Part shown: positions 25,636 through 37,478 of the stretch, one piece after another
How positions within the stretch are numbered: position 1 is the stretch's first letter
Layout of the letters: every line of letters starts with the position of its first letter
NCBI RefSeq assembly: GCF_008001035.1
Contig: NZ_CP042856.1
Span: forward strand, 682,001 to 746,000
DNA from: Salinibacterium sp. dk2585
GTDB taxonomy: Bacteria; Actinomycetota; Actinomycetes; Actinomycetales; Microbacteriaceae
Length of the DNA: 64,000 bases
Reading direction: 5' to 3'
The notes under the pieces: model-generated
Databases searched by the model: none
The model's input: the letters and a program-made list of their open reading frames with translations, nothing else
Told to the model about the DNA's origin: nothing
Position numbers and translations under genes: made by a program

Positions 25636-26214
25636 ATGGAAGCGAGTTCCGAGCGCCGCGTCGTTGCCCTCACGAGTGCCAAGCAGATGCGGGCGCTCGC
25701 CCACCCGCTGCGCATGCGGCTCCTGGGGGAGTTGCGCGTCGAGGGTCCCCTCACGGTGGGGCGGCTGTGCGAGATCGTCGACGAGGCGCCGGGCAACGTC
25801 AGCTACCACATCGGCAAACTCGCCGAGTTCGGCTTTGTCGAGGAGGCTCCCGAACTCGCCACCGACCGGCGTGAACGCTGGTGGCGCGCGGCCCACGACT
25901 TCACACGCATGGTCCCTCCCTCGGAGGACGCCGCGGCCGAGGAGGTGCAGGCATCCCTCGTCATGCGCCACCAGGTCATCGACAGCTACGCGGCCACCCT
26001 GCACGCCGCCCTCGATGCAAGCGCCGGCCAGCCGCGGGAGTGGGCCGAGGTAGCCGGCACCTCCGACACGGTCGTGCACCTGACCGTCGAGGAGCTCGCG
26101 GAGGTCTCCGCCGAGCTTCACGACGTGCTGCGCCGATGGGAGGAGCGCAGTGACCGCACACGGGAGGGTGCCCATCCCGTGCAGCTCATCGTCAGTGCGG
26201 TGCGCCGTCCGTGA
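25636..26214 (+). CDS. ArsR-family winged-helix regulator
   Basis: Transcription factor of 192 aa. The wHTH covers about residues 15-80: KQMRALAHPLRMRLLGELRVEGPLTVGRLCEIVDEAPGNVSYHIGKLAEFGFVEE. The C-terminal half, rich in acidic helices, resembles other MFS-linked ArsR regulators. No cysteine metal site. ATG 25636 has TAGTCT 6 nt before it (leaderless). Its stop overlaps the GTG of the following MFS gene, so it likely regulates its own operon. Confidence 0.92.
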   Translation: MEASSERRVVALTSAKQMRALAHPLRMRLLGELRVEGPLTVGRLCEIVDEAPGNVSYHIGKLAEFGFVEEAPELATDRRERWWRAAHDFTRMVPPSEDAAAEEVQASLVMRHQVIDSYAATLHAALDASAGQPREWAEVAGTSDTVVHLTVEELAEVSAELHDVLRRWEERSDRTREGAHPVQLIVSAVRRP

Positions 26215-27461
26215 CGGACCTCGCCCAGCGGAAGGCCTCGCGCCTGCTGCCCCTGACTGCGCTCCTTGCCGCCCACGGACTCTCGCTGCTTGGCAACGCG
26301 GTGACGATGATCGTCGTTCCCCTCTATGTGCTCGAGCTGACGGGTTCGGTTGTCGCCACGGGGGTCGCGGGCGTTTTTGCGACCGTGCCGATGATCGTCG
26401 GTGGCGCGCTCGGGGGAGTGCTCGTCGACCGCATCGGCTTTCGGCGGGCCGCGATCGCAGCGGATGTCGCGAGCGGCGTCACGGTCGCTGCGATCCCGCT
26501 CTTCGCCGCGACGGTCGGGTTGCCGTTCTGGGCGCTGCTGGCGCTCGTCTTCCTGAGCGGACTCCTCGACACCCCGGGCAACACCGCGAAGTCCTCACTC
26601 GTGCCCGACCTCGCGGAGGCGGCCGGCGTCGCGCTGACCCGGGCATCCGGTGCGGCGGGTGCTGTCTCGCGCTCTGCAACAATGCTGGGTGCATCACTCG
26701 CCGCGGTCGCGGTGGTGCTGCTCGGCCCCCTCGACGCGCTGCTGCTCGACGCCGCGACCTTCGCGCTCTCGGCGCTGCTCCTCGCGCTCTTCGTGCCGTC
26801 GGGCGCCACCGGGCACACAGAGCAGCGGGGCGAGGGTTTCTGGCACGAATTCGTGAGCGGGGTGCGGCACCTCGCACGCACGCCCGTCACCCGCAATCTG
26901 GTGCTCCTCATCGTCGTGACGAACTGCCTCGACGCGGCCGGCATGCTCGTCATCCACCCCGTCTACGCCCGCGCGGTCTCGCCCGACGGCGAGTTCCTCG
27001 GCGTCATGATCGCGTTCTTCGCGGCCGGGGCACTCACGGGTTCCGCCGTGTTCGCCTGGTTCGGGCACCGCCTGCCGAGGCGCGCCACGCTCGTCGTGTG
27101 CTTCGTGCTCGCGGGTCCGCCTCCCTACCTCGCGATGGCGCTCGACCTTCCGCTCAGTGCCGTGCTCGTCGTCTTCGCGCTCTCCGGGCTCGCCGCGGGA
27201 TCCATCAATCCGCTCGTCTACACGGTGCTTTATGAGCAGGTTCCGCGGGCGATGCGCGCACGGGTGTTCGGTGCCCTCACGACGGGAGCGACGGCTGCCA
27301 TGCCGCTCGGGAGCCTCCTCGCGGGCCTCGCGGTCGATGGGGTGGGGTTCCTTGCCTCGGTGCTCCTCATCGCCGCCGTCTACCTGGGGGCCACCCTCGC
27401 GCCGCTCCTCGGTCGCTCCTGGTCTGGGCTCGAGCGGCCGAAGCATCCGATCTCTGCCTAG
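26211..27461 (+). CDS. Major facilitator superfamily transporter (MFS_3 / enterobactin-exporter type)
   Basis: Membrane transporter, 416 aa, 12 predicted helices. GGALGGVLVDRIGFRRAAI is the loop 2-3 MFS motif, and GLLDTPGNTAKSSLVPDLAEAAGVALTRASG is characteristic of the EntS-like/MFS_3 group of drug or siderophore exporters. Starts with GTG 26211 overlapping the regulator stop by 4 nt. Substrate unknown; expected to be an efflux pump controlled by the coupled ArsR protein. Confidence 0.9.
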   Translation: MTDLAQRKASRLLPLTALLAAHGLSLLGNAVTMIVVPLYVLELTGSVVATGVAGVFATVPMIVGGALGGVLVDRIGFRRAAIAADVASGVTVAAIPLFAATVGLPFWALLALVFLSGLLDTPGNTAKSSLVPDLAEAAGVALTRASGAAGAVSRSATMLGASLAAVAVVLLGPLDALLLDAATFALSALLLALFVPSGATGHTEQRGEGFWHEFVSGVRHLARTPVTRNLVLLIVVTNCLDAAGMLVIHPVYARAVSPDGEFLGVMIAFFAAGALTGSAVFAWFGHRLPRRATLVVCFVLAGPPPYLAMALDLPLSAVLVVFALSGLAAGSINPLVYTVLYEQVPRAMRARVFGALTTGATAAMPLGSLLAGLAVDGVGFLASVLLIAAVYLGATLAPLLGRSWSGLERPKHPISA

Positions 27462-27483
27462 GTACCGCGCGTAGGGTGTGATG

Positions 27484-29598
27484 GTGGCTCGAAACATCTA
27501 CATCACGTCCGTTGAAGGACACGCAGGCAAGTCGACCATTGCACTCGGACTGCTTGACACCCTCACCCACGAGGCATCGCGAGTGGGCGTGTTTCGCCCG
27601 GTGGCCCGCTCTGTCGACGAGCGCGACTACGTGCTCGAGCTGCTCCTCGGTCACGGCGGGGTCGACCTCGACTACGAGGAGTGCGTCGGCGTCACCTACG
27701 ATGACGTGCACGCCGACCCGGATGCCGCTCTCTCGAGCATCGTTGAACGCTTCAAAGCGGTCGAGGCCCAGTGTGACGTCGTCGTCGTGCTCGGCTCCGA
27801 CTACACGGATGTCGGCAGCCCCACCGAACTCTCCTACAACGCCCGCATCGCGGTGAATCTCGGTGCGCCGGTGCTCCTCGTGCTCGGCGGGCAGTCCTCC
27901 GAGACTGGCGCGCGCAGCGGCGACGAACTCGCCCAGGTGTTCGGCCTCGCGATGCAGGAGCTCGAGTCCTCCCATGCCCAGCTGCTCGGCGTCGTCGCCA
28001 ACCGTGCCGAGCCTTCGCTGCAGGAGGATATCCGCGCCGCGCTTGCCGAAGCATCCGGTGACGTGCCCGTCTGGGTCATCCCTGAAGACCCATTCCTCAT
28101 CGCGCCAACGATGGCGCACCTCCTCGAGGCAGTCGACGGAACGCTCATCAAGGGCGACCCGGCGCTGCTCCAAAGGGAAGCCCTCGGCGTCGTCATGACG
28201 GGCATGTCGATGGAGAACTGCCTCACGCGCCTCATCGAGGGCGCTGTGGTCGTTGTCGCCGGTGACCGCTCCGACGTGCTTCTCGGAATGCTCATGGCGC
28301 ACACCTCCGACACCTTCCCCTCGCTCGCAGGCATCATCCTCAACGGTGGCTTCGACCTCCTCCCGCAGATCGAGCGCCTCATCGACGGTCTTGCGCCGAC
28401 ACTTCCCATCGTCCGCACCGAGTTCGGCACCTACGAAACCGCCCAGCGTGTCACCCGCACCCGAGGACGCATGGCGGCCGATTCTCCCCGCAAGTCTGAG
28501 ACGGCGATCGCGCTCTTCGAGGAGCACGTGGACGCTGGCGAGCTCCTGACGCGCATCCAGGTCTCTCGATCCGAGACGATTACGCCTCTCATGTTCGAGT
28601 ACGACCTGCTCTCCCGGGCTCGGCACCTTGCCCGCCATATCGTGCTGCCGGAGGGGAACGACGACCGCATCCTCCAGGCGGCGGGCACCCTCCTGCGGCG
28701 TAATGTCGCCAAGCTCACGATCCTCGGCGACGAGGCAGAGGTGCGCGCGCGGGCGGCCGGCCTTGGCCTCGACCTCGCGGATGCGAGCATCCTGAGCCCC
28801 TTCGAGCCGGAGCTGCGGCAGCGCTTCGCCGAGGAGTACGCCCGCCTCCGCGCCCACAAAGGCATGACGGTCGACGTCGCGAGGGAGAGGGTGACGGATG
28901 TCTCGTACTTCGGCACCATGATGGTGCACCTCGGCCTCGCCGACGGCATGGTCTCCGGCGCCGCCCACACGACCGCGCACACCATCCGGCCGGGCCTCGA
29001 GGTCATCAAGACCAGGCCAGACACCTCGGTCGTCTCAAGCATCTTCCTCATGTGCCTCGAGGACCGTGTGTTGGCCTACGGTGACTGCGCCGTGATCCCA
29101 GACCCGGATGCAGGCCAGCTCGCCGACATCGCCATCTCCTCCGCCGAGACCGCCCAGCAGTTCGGCATCGACCCGCGCGTCGCGATGCTCTCCTACTCGA
29201 CGGGAGAATCAGGCGGCGGTGCCGACGTCGAGAAAGTGCGCGAGGCCACCGCCCTCGTCCGCGGGCGACGCCCCGACCTGCCCGTCGCCGGGCCCATCCA
29301 ATACGACGCCGCAGTGGATGCCGCCGTCGGCAGGTCCAAGATGCCCGATTCAGATGTCGCGGGGCGAGCCACCGTCTTTGTGTTCCCCGACCTCAACACC
29401 GGCAACAACACCTACAAGGCGGTGCAGCGCAGTGCCGGGGCCGTCGCGATCGGCCCCGTCCTTCAGGGCCTCAACAAACCCATCAACGACCTCTCGAGGG
29501 GGGCCCTCGTGCAAGACATCGTCAACACGGTCGCAATCACGGCCATCCAGGCGGCCTCGCCGCTTGGGCCTGTCGGCACGGAGGAGTCCCGCGCGTGA
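27484..29598 (+). CDS. pta: Phosphate acetyltransferase
   Basis: Interconverts acetyl-CoA and acetyl phosphate, 704 aa, the long three-domain form. N-terminal P-loop BioD-like domain (SVEGHAGKST), central DRTGG regulatory domain (about residues 210-330), and C-terminal catalytic PTA_PTB domain from LLSRARHLARHIVLPEGNDDRIL, with SYSTGESGGGADVEKV and FPDLNTGNNTYKAVQRS. I chose GTG 27484 because TAGGGT (27472-27477) lies 6 nt before it; ATG 27481 and GTG 27478 are in frame alternatives. Overlaps ackA by 4 nt. Confidence 0.95.
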   Translation: MARNIYITSVEGHAGKSTIALGLLDTLTHEASRVGVFRPVARSVDERDYVLELLLGHGGVDLDYEECVGVTYDDVHADPDAALSSIVERFKAVEAQCDVVVVLGSDYTDVGSPTELSYNARIAVNLGAPVLLVLGGQSSETGARSGDELAQVFGLAMQELESSHAQLLGVVANRAEPSLQEDIRAALAEASGDVPVWVIPEDPFLIAPTMAHLLEAVDGTLIKGDPALLQREALGVVMTGMSMENCLTRLIEGAVVVVAGDRSDVLLGMLMAHTSDTFPSLAGIILNGGFDLLPQIERLIDGLAPTLPIVRTEFGTYETAQRVTRTRGRMAADSPRKSETAIALFEEHVDAGELLTRIQVSRSETITPLMFEYDLLSRARHLARHIVLPEGNDDRILQAAGTLLRRNVAKLTILGDEAEVRARAAGLGLDLADASILSPFEPELRQRFAEEYARLRAHKGMTVDVARERVTDVSYFGTMMVHLGLADGMVSGAAHTTAHTIRPGLEVIKTRPDTSVVSSIFLMCLEDRVLAYGDCAVIPDPDAGQLADIAISSAETAQQFGIDPRVAMLSYSTGESGGGADVEKVREATALVRGRRPDLPVAGPIQYDAAVDAAVGRSKMPDSDVAGRATVFVFPDLNTGNNTYKAVQRSAGAVAIGPVLQGLNKPINDLSRGALVQDIVNTVAITAIQAASPLGPVGTEESRA

Positions 29599-30722
29599 GC
29601 CTTGTCTTCGTCGTCAACTCCGGTTCCTCGTCGATCAAGTACCAGCTCATCGACCTCGACTCAGATGAGTCCCTTGTCGGCGGGCTCATTGAACGCATCG
29701 GCGAGGTTGGGTCCCCCATCCCCGACCACGAGTTCGGCATGAGCATCGTGCTGGCGAAGCTCGGCGACCGCGGCGATGACATCGTCGCGGTCGGGCACCG
29801 GGTCGTGCACGGCGGGCCGAACTTCAGCTCAGCGACCCTCATCGATGACGCGGTCGAGGAGGAGATCGACCAGCTCTCGGTGCTCGCGCCGCTGCACAAC
29901 CCGGGCAGCGTGCGCGGAATCCGGGCCGCTCGTGCCGCCCTGCCGAGCGTTCCCCACGTCGCAGTCTTCGACACCGCCTTCCACTCGACGCTCCCGCCGG
30001 AGGCATACACCTACGCGATCGACACCGGCGTCGCCAGCGAGTACAAGATTCGTCGCTACGGTTTCCACGGCACGTCGCACCAGTACGTGTCGCGCCGGGC
30101 CGCCGAGTTCCTGGGGCGTTCACTCGAGTCGCTCCGCACGATCGTGCTCCACCTCGGCAATGGAGCATCCGTCACAGCGGTCAACGGTGGCCGATCGGTC
30201 GATACGTCCATGGGGCTCACCCCGCTCGAGGGCCTCGTCATGGGCACCCGCTCTGGCGACATCGACGCGGGCGTCGTCTTCCACCTCGCCCGCGAGGCCG
30301 GCCTCTCGATCGACGAGATCGACGTGCTGCTCAACCGCCGCAGCGGCCTGCTCGGCCTCACCGGCACGGGAGACATGCGCGACGTGCAGGTGGCCGCCTC
30401 GGGCGGCGACGAGGTCGCTTCGGCCGCCCTCGCAGTCTGGCGCCACCGCATCCGTCACTACATCGGCGCCTACGTGGCCGGCCTCGGTGGCCTCGATGCC
30501 CTCGTCTTCACGGCGGGAATCGGCGAGAACAACGCGCTGCTGCGCCGCCGTGCGCTCGCTGGGCTCGAGTTCCTCGGCATCCATGTCGACGACGACCGCA
30601 ATGAACTCCAGTCGCGCGCAGAGCGGTACATCTCGCCTGAGGGCGCCCCTGTCGCGGTGCTCGTGATCCCCACCAACGAGGAACTCGAGATCGCCCGCCA
30701 AGCGGCGGCACTCGTGGCCTGA
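29595..30722 (+). CDS. ackA: Acetate kinase
   Basis: Makes ATP and acetate from acetyl phosphate, 375 aa. Family signatures: VVNSGSSSIKYQLID (N-terminal phosphate-1 motif), YGFHGTSHQYVSRRAAEFLG, HLGNGASVTAVNGGRSVDTSMGLTPLEG, and FTAGIGENN. Starts with GTG 29595 inside the pta stop region, so pta-ackA are coupled and form the overflow or acetate-uptake route. A palindromic repeat follows 8 nt after the stop. Confidence 0.97.
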   Translation: MSLVFVVNSGSSSIKYQLIDLDSDESLVGGLIERIGEVGSPIPDHEFGMSIVLAKLGDRGDDIVAVGHRVVHGGPNFSSATLIDDAVEEEIDQLSVLAPLHNPGSVRGIRAARAALPSVPHVAVFDTAFHSTLPPEAYTYAIDTGVASEYKIRRYGFHGTSHQYVSRRAAEFLGRSLESLRTIVLHLGNGASVTAVNGGRSVDTSMGLTPLEGLVMGTRSGDIDAGVVFHLAREAGLSIDEIDVLLNRRSGLLGLTGTGDMRDVQVAASGGDEVASAALAVWRHRIRHYIGAYVAGLGGLDALVFTAGIGENNALLRRRALAGLEFLGIHVDDDRNELQSRAERYISPEGAPVAVLVIPTNEELEIARQAAALVA

Positions 30723-30730
30723 CGCCCACC

Positions 30731-30805
30731 GCAACTTCGGAGATTCGGCGACACGCCGTGCGAATCGCCGGTGGTCTCCCGCGTGTCGCCAAACCTCCGT
30801 ACTTC
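30731..30805. repeat. Palindromic repeat, copy B
   Basis: Arms CGGAGATTCGGCGACACGC (30738-30756) and GCGTGTCGCCAAACCTCCG (30781-30799) pair at 17 of 19 positions around a 24-nt loop; the preceding GCAACTT matches copy A's flank. It lies between the convergent ends of ackA and the DUF559 gene and may terminate both. Confidence 0.8.
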
Positions 30806-30843
30806 GGGTAGCGGATGTCGCGGCTCGCGCCACTGGCACGTCG

Positions 30844-31683
30844 TCACCGTCCCCGCATCCGTCGCAGTGCCTTCGCATCCGACACCGCGCGCTCGATCGC
30901 GGCGAGGGTGTGGGGCCAGGTCTCGAAGATGTGTGCGGCGCGCAACCGCAACACGTGCCTGCCGAGTGACTCAGACTGAATATCGCGGTCTCGGTCGAGC
31001 GCGAAGCGGTCTTCCCCGTGCCATCGGCGACCATCGATCTCGAGTCCCACACAGTCTTCGACCACAAGATCCTGGTGGCCGAGTCCGGGGACGTGCCCCT
31101 GCGGCTCAACACTGAAGCCGACGTGGTGCAGTCGCAACCGAACGACAGTCTCGTTACCTGAGCCACTTGAGAAGTGCAGTTCGTCAGTCTCGCGCTGCAC
31201 TCTCCGTGGGGCATCGCGAAAGAATTTCCTGATGGCGGCGTGCGAGAGCAAGCCCTCATGGCCTGCTGACTCCAGCGCAGCGACCGCGTTCTCGGAATCG
31301 AGACAGTGCATCGCCAGCCGAAGTGCTTCCGAGGGTCCGGCTTCCACGAGACTGGCCAATCCGAAGCGCGGTTCGACCCAGTGGAGGTGCACGTCTGGGC
31401 CGCGTTTGGCGGCACTTCCCGGCAGGACCTGGACATGAACGCGTTGGTCGTGCCCAGCCCATACCCGCGCCCGTCGCAGCACGGTGACGCAGGTGATTGC
31501 ACCGCCGAGCTCTGCGGCCCGGCGGATGTCGGAGTCAACGTGAGCGCATGCGTACAGGCCCCGACGCGGTCGAGTTACTCGTCCTTCTGCGACGCCACGG
31601 CGGAGTTGCCACGCGGTGACGCCATTCGCGTACAGGGTACTCGTCGTCGCTACGTGTCCCAGTCTGCAGAGAAGAGTCGGCAT
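30844..31683 (-). CDS. DUF559 (PD-(D/E)XK nuclease-like) protein with AbiEi-type N-terminus
   Basis: A 279-aa protein of a family that is abundant but uncharacterised in actinobacteria. The N-terminus (LCRLGHVATTSTLYANGVTAWQLRRGVAEGRVTRPRRGLYA) resembles the AbiEi antitoxin-like wHTH. The C-terminal about 100 residues carry the DUF559 fold: FSVEPQGHVPGLGHQDLVVEDCVGLEIDGRRWHG, with acidic residues fitting a Vsr-like nuclease core. ATG 31683 fits where the homologous start should be; no SD or -10 box is visible. It sits alone between ackA and dnaX, flanked on both sides by copies of the palindromic repeat. Confidence 0.8.
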   Translation of the reverse strand: MPTLLCRLGHVATTSTLYANGVTAWQLRRGVAEGRVTRPRRGLYACAHVDSDIRRAAELGGAITCVTVLRRARVWAGHDQRVHVQVLPGSAAKRGPDVHLHWVEPRFGLASLVEAGPSEALRLAMHCLDSENAVAALESAGHEGLLSHAAIRKFFRDAPRRVQRETDELHFSSGSGNETVVRLRLHHVGFSVEPQGHVPGLGHQDLVVEDCVGLEIDGRRWHGEDRFALDRDRDIQSESLGRHVLRLRAAHIFETWPHTLAAIERAVSDAKALRRMRGR

Positions 31684-31799
31684 GGTGCGATGTTCGGGAG
31701 AAGGAGGAACACGGGAGCGGAGATTCTGAACTGTCGGGCGATTCGCGCTCGGGTGTCGCTTGGGGAGGAGGGACGGGGGCCTGGCCAGCACCGCAACCT

Positions 31800-31863
31800 C
31801 GGAGATCCGGCGCCACGCCGCCGCATTCACGACGTTTTCGCGCGGCATGTCGCCAAATCTCCG
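31800..31863. repeat. Palindromic repeat, copy C
   Basis: Arms CGGAGATCCGGCGCCACGCCG (31800-31820) and CGGCATGTCGCCAAATCTCCG (31843-31863) pair at 17 of 21 positions, 22-nt loop, preceded by GCAAC as in copies A and B. It lies between the divergent DUF559 and dnaX genes. The rest of this gap (31684-31980) holds only the dnaX promoter. Confidence 0.75.
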
Positions 31864-31980
31864 CAGTTCGGGTGGCAGCATGTGCCGACGCGCGATGCGT
31901 GACGGCGGAGCGTGCGGTCGTCGCCTCGACCGCGCGACTCCCGGCGTCCGCTGTCGGTGGCCCCGACTACGATTGAGCCC

Positions 31981-34413
31981 GTGGTTACCGCCCTTTATCG
32001 CCGCTACCGGCCCGAGACCTTTGCCGAGCTCATCGGGCAGTCGCAGGTGACCGATCCGCTCGCGACCGCGTTGCGCACCGATCGGGTCAACCACGCCTAC
32101 CTCTTCAGCGGTCCGAGGGGCTGCGGCAAAACGACATCCGCCCGCATCCTGGCGCGCTGCCTCAACTGTGCCGAGGGTCCCACCGACACGCCCTGCGGCG
32201 TGTGCCCCAGCTGTGTCGAGTTGAGCCGCGACGGGGGCGGCTCCCTCGATGTCGTCGAGATCGACGCCGCCAGTCACAACGGTGTCGACGACGCGCGCGA
32301 CCTTCGCGAGCGGGCGGTCTTCGCTCCCGCGCGTGACCGCTTCAAGATCTTCATCCTCGATGAGGCCCACATGGTCACGCCGCAGGGCTTCAACGCGCTC
32401 CTCAAGATCGTCGAAGAACCGCCGGAGCACATCAAGTTCATCTTCGCGACGACCGAGCCAGACAAGGTCATCGGCACGATCCGCTCGCGCACGCACCACT
32501 ATCCGTTCCGCCTGGTGCCGCCCGCCCAGATGCTCGACTACGTGGGTCACCTCTGCGAGAGCGAGGGCGTCGCGGTCGAGGCGGGTGTGCTTCCCCTCGT
32601 CGTGCGGGCCGGTGGTGGCTCTGTGCGTGACACGCTGTCCCTGCTCGACCAGCTCATTGCCGGCTCGGAGGGCGACACGGTCGTCTACGAGCGAGCCGTC
32701 GCGCTCCTCGGCTACACCCACGGCGCACTGCTGGGCGAAGTCATCGATGCCCTCGGCGCGAAGGATGCCTCGGCGGCGTTTGAGACGGTCGATCGCGTCA
32801 TCCAGACGGGGCAAGACCCGCGCCGCTTCGTCGAAGACCTGCTCGAGAAGCTCCGCGACCTGATCGTCGTGAGCGCCTTCCCGCTCGGCAACCACCAGGG
32901 CGCCGCAGCCGTACTGCGGGGCGTGCAGCCCGACGAGCTCGACCACATGGCGCAGCAGGCGGCCCGCTTCGGCCAGGCCGAGCTGAGCCGCACGGCAGAC
33001 ATCGTCGCCTCCGCACTCACCGAGATGACGGGCGCCACCTCACCGCGACTGCACCTCGAACTCATGGTCGCGCGCGTGCTGGTGCCGGCATCCGACGACA
33101 CCGAGCGCGGAGCGCTTGCCCGCGTCGAGCGTCTCGAGCGCCGGGTCGGGGTGGCGGCGGATGTCGCGCCGGCCGCGCAGTCGCAGGCGAGCGTCTCGGC
33201 CGAGATACACTCGCGCGTCGCGCCCGCTCCCGCGTCGATCCCGGCAGCGTCCCGCGCGGCATCCGCCTCTCCCGCCGAGCCTGCGCCGACCCCGCCCGCT
33301 GCCGCCCGGCCCTCCGCCGCCCAGCCCGCCAGCGAGGAGCGCCCTGCCCCCGCAGTCGAGCCCGCCGCGACGAGAGGCCCCGCGAGTCCTGCCGCGACAG
33401 GCCCTGCCGTGACAGGCACTCCCGCCGGGCCCACGGTGGAACGCGGCGCCGAAGCCGCGCCAGCAGAGAGCGCCACGCCGTCCGAGCAGGTTCCCCCGCC
33501 CCAGCAGCCGGTCGGCCCCGTCACCGTGCAGCAGGTGCGGGATGCCTGGCCGCAGATCCTCGACGCGGTGCAGCAGGCCAAGCGCACCGCGTGGATGGTG
33601 CTGTTCACGGCGCAGGTGCGTGAGCTGCGCGACGGAGACGTGCTCGTGCTCGAGTTCCCGAGCCAGAAAGACGTCGAGTCGCTCAAGGCGCAGTCCGCGC
33701 CGGGGGAGGGCGTCGGCGACTACCTCAAGCGCGGTGTCGCATCCGTGCTCGGCATCACCCCGAAGCTCATCGCCCGCGTGGCCGCCACGGGGGCAGCCGC
33801 CGCGCCGTCCTCCGCCGCGCCCACCTCGGGAGCGCGGGCACAGGGACGCCCTCCGCAGTCCCCGTCGAGCGCACCGTCCCGGCAGGCTCCCTCGGCCAGG
33901 TCCAGCGCGCCGGCCCAGCGAAATGACGGCGGGTCTTCGGAGGTGGCACCCAGCGCGACCGTCTCCGACTGGGCGACCGTCGCGATCCCCGGTGCCGAGA
34001 CTGGTGCGCCGGTGGAGCCGTCCGCAACAGGCTCAGCACCCGCATCCCCTGGCGGCGCGCGGGTGAGCGCAGCGCCTGACAGCCGCGCTGCGGCCGATGC
34101 CAGCCGTGACGACGAGCCGCCGTTCGATGATGAGCCGCCCTTCGACCCCGACTATGACAGGGTGCCGCCGCCCGGCGAGCCCGGTGCGCCCTCCGGAGCA
34201 CGCCGCCCGTCCTCGCAGGGGGCATCCGGTGGCCAGCAGAGGCCGGCCAAAGCGCCGAACAGCGGGCGCCCGCAGGCGAGTGCGCCGGCGCGGCAGGGCG
34301 CTCCCCACAACGGCCCGCAGAAGTACGGCGAGGCCGTCGTGCGGCAGGTGCTCGGTGCGACCTTCATCGAAGAGCAGCCCCACACTCCGCGCGTGACCCC
34401 AGGGATGAACTGA
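31981..34413 (+). CDS. dnaX: DNA polymerase III subunits gamma/tau
   Basis: Clamp-loader ATPase, 810 aa. Walker [10 protein letters not shown] (about residues 44-52), a zinc module with cysteines in [19 protein letters not shown], Walker [10 protein letters not shown], and sensor 1 [10 protein letters not shown]. After residue about 390 a long Ala/Pro-rich linker interrupts, then a tau-like domain ([31 protein letters not shown]), then another disordered Ser/Pro/Ala tail with acidic repeats ([17 protein letters not shown]). GTG 31981 has TACGAT 7 nt before it. Two nt before recR. Confidence 0.96.
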   Translation: MVTALYRRYRPETFAELIGQSQVTDPLATALRTDRVNHAYLFSGPRGCGKTTSARILARCLNCAEGPTDTPCGVCPSCVELSRDGGGSLDVVEIDAASHNGVDDARDLRERAVFAPARDRFKIFILDEAHMVTPQGFNALLKIVEEPPEHIKFIFATTEPDKVIGTIRSRTHHYPFRLVPPAQMLDYVGHLCESEGVAVEAGVLPLVVRAGGGSVRDTLSLLDQLIAGSEGDTVVYERAVALLGYTHGALLGEVIDALGAKDASAAFETVDRVIQTGQDPRRFVEDLLEKLRDLIVVSAFPLGNHQGAAAVLRGVQPDELDHMAQQAARFGQAELSRTADIVASALTEMTGATSPRLHLELMVARVLVPASDDTERGALARVERLERRVGVAADVAPAAQSQASVSAEIHSRVAPAPASIPAASRAASASPAEPAPTPPAAARPSAAQPASEERPAPAVEPAATRGPASPAATGPAVTGTPAGPTVERGAEAAPAESATPSEQVPPPQQPVGPVTVQQVRDAWPQILDAVQQAKRTAWMVLFTAQVRELRDGDVLVLEFPSQKDVESLKAQSAPGEGVGDYLKRGVASVLGITPKLIARVAATGAAAAPSSAAPTSGARAQGRPPQSPSSAPSRQAPSARSSAPAQRNDGGSSEVAPSATVSDWATVAIPGAETGAPVEPSATGSAPASPGGARVSAAPDSRAAADASRDDEPPFDDEPPFDPDYDRVPPPGEPGAPSGARRPSSQGASGGQQRPAKAPNSGRPQASAPARQGAPHNGPQKYGEAVVRQVLGATFIEEQPHTPRVTPGMN

Positions 34414-34414
34414 C

Positions 34415-35014
34415 ATGTATGAGGGAATCGTCCAAGAGCTGATCGACGAGTTCGGTCGCCTGCCGGGAATCGGGCCGAAGTCCGCCCAGCGCATCGCGTT
34501 CCACATCCTCCAGACGGAGTCGTACGACGCCGGCCGCCTGGCCGAACTCCTCACGATCGTGCGCGAGAAGGTGCGCTTCTGCGACATCTGCGGCAATGTG
34601 ACGGAGCACGAGACGTGCAGCATCTGCCGTGACCCGCGCCGCTCCCAGGCCACCATCTGCGTCGTCGAGGAGGCGAAGGATGTCGTGGCGATCGAGCGCA
34701 CGCGCGAGTTCCGCGGCCTCTACCACGTGCTTGGCGGTGCGATCAGCCCGATCGACGGCGTCGGGCCAGACGACCTGCGCATTCGCCAGCTGATGCAGCG
34801 GCTCGCCGACGGCACCGTCACGGAGGTCATCATCGCGACCGACCCGAACCTCGAGGGCGAGGCGACGGCCACCTACCTCTCCCGGCTCCTCAACCAGCCG
34901 GGACTCTCCGTCTCGCGCCTCGCCTCGGGCCTTCCCGTCGGGGGAGACCTCGAATATGCCGACGAGGTAACCCTCGGGCGTGCCTTTGAGGGGCGCCGCC
35001 TGGTCGAGAACTAG
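34415..35014 (+). CDS. recR: Recombination protein RecR
   Basis: Forms the RecFOR DNA-repair complex, 199 aa, standard length. Helix-hairpin-helix in [33 protein letters not shown]4 zinc finger [16 protein letters not shown], Toprim domain starting [17 protein letters not shown] and ending near [13 protein letters not shown]. Co-transcribed with dnaX, a widely conserved pairing. Confidence 0.97.
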   Translation: MYEGIVQELIDEFGRLPGIGPKSAQRIAFHILQTESYDAGRLAELLTIVREKVRFCDICGNVTEHETCSICRDPRRSQATICVVEEAKDVVAIERTREFRGLYHVLGGAISPIDGVGPDDLRIRQLMQRLADGTVTEVIIATDPNLEGEATATYLSRLLNQPGLSVSRLASGLPVGGDLEYADEVTLGRAFEGRRLVEN

Positions 35015-35098
35015 GCGTCGGAGCAACCACTACACTTGGGTGCTTGGTGCTTCACCCCGATTGCACCCACCCCCCTCACGACCCCGGGAGATTTTCGC

Positions 35099-37422
<2,324 letters not shown>

Positions 37423-37478
37423 GCACGGGCGGTGGTGGTGGAGATTTGACGTCCTCAGCGAGTCGTAAACTGGAGGGT

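Noticed and set aside
31684-32946. Upstream extension of the DUF559 frame (700 codons) into dnaX
   Set aside because: It overlaps dnaX antisense. Only the last 279 residues have a recognisable domain and the natural start is ATG 31683.
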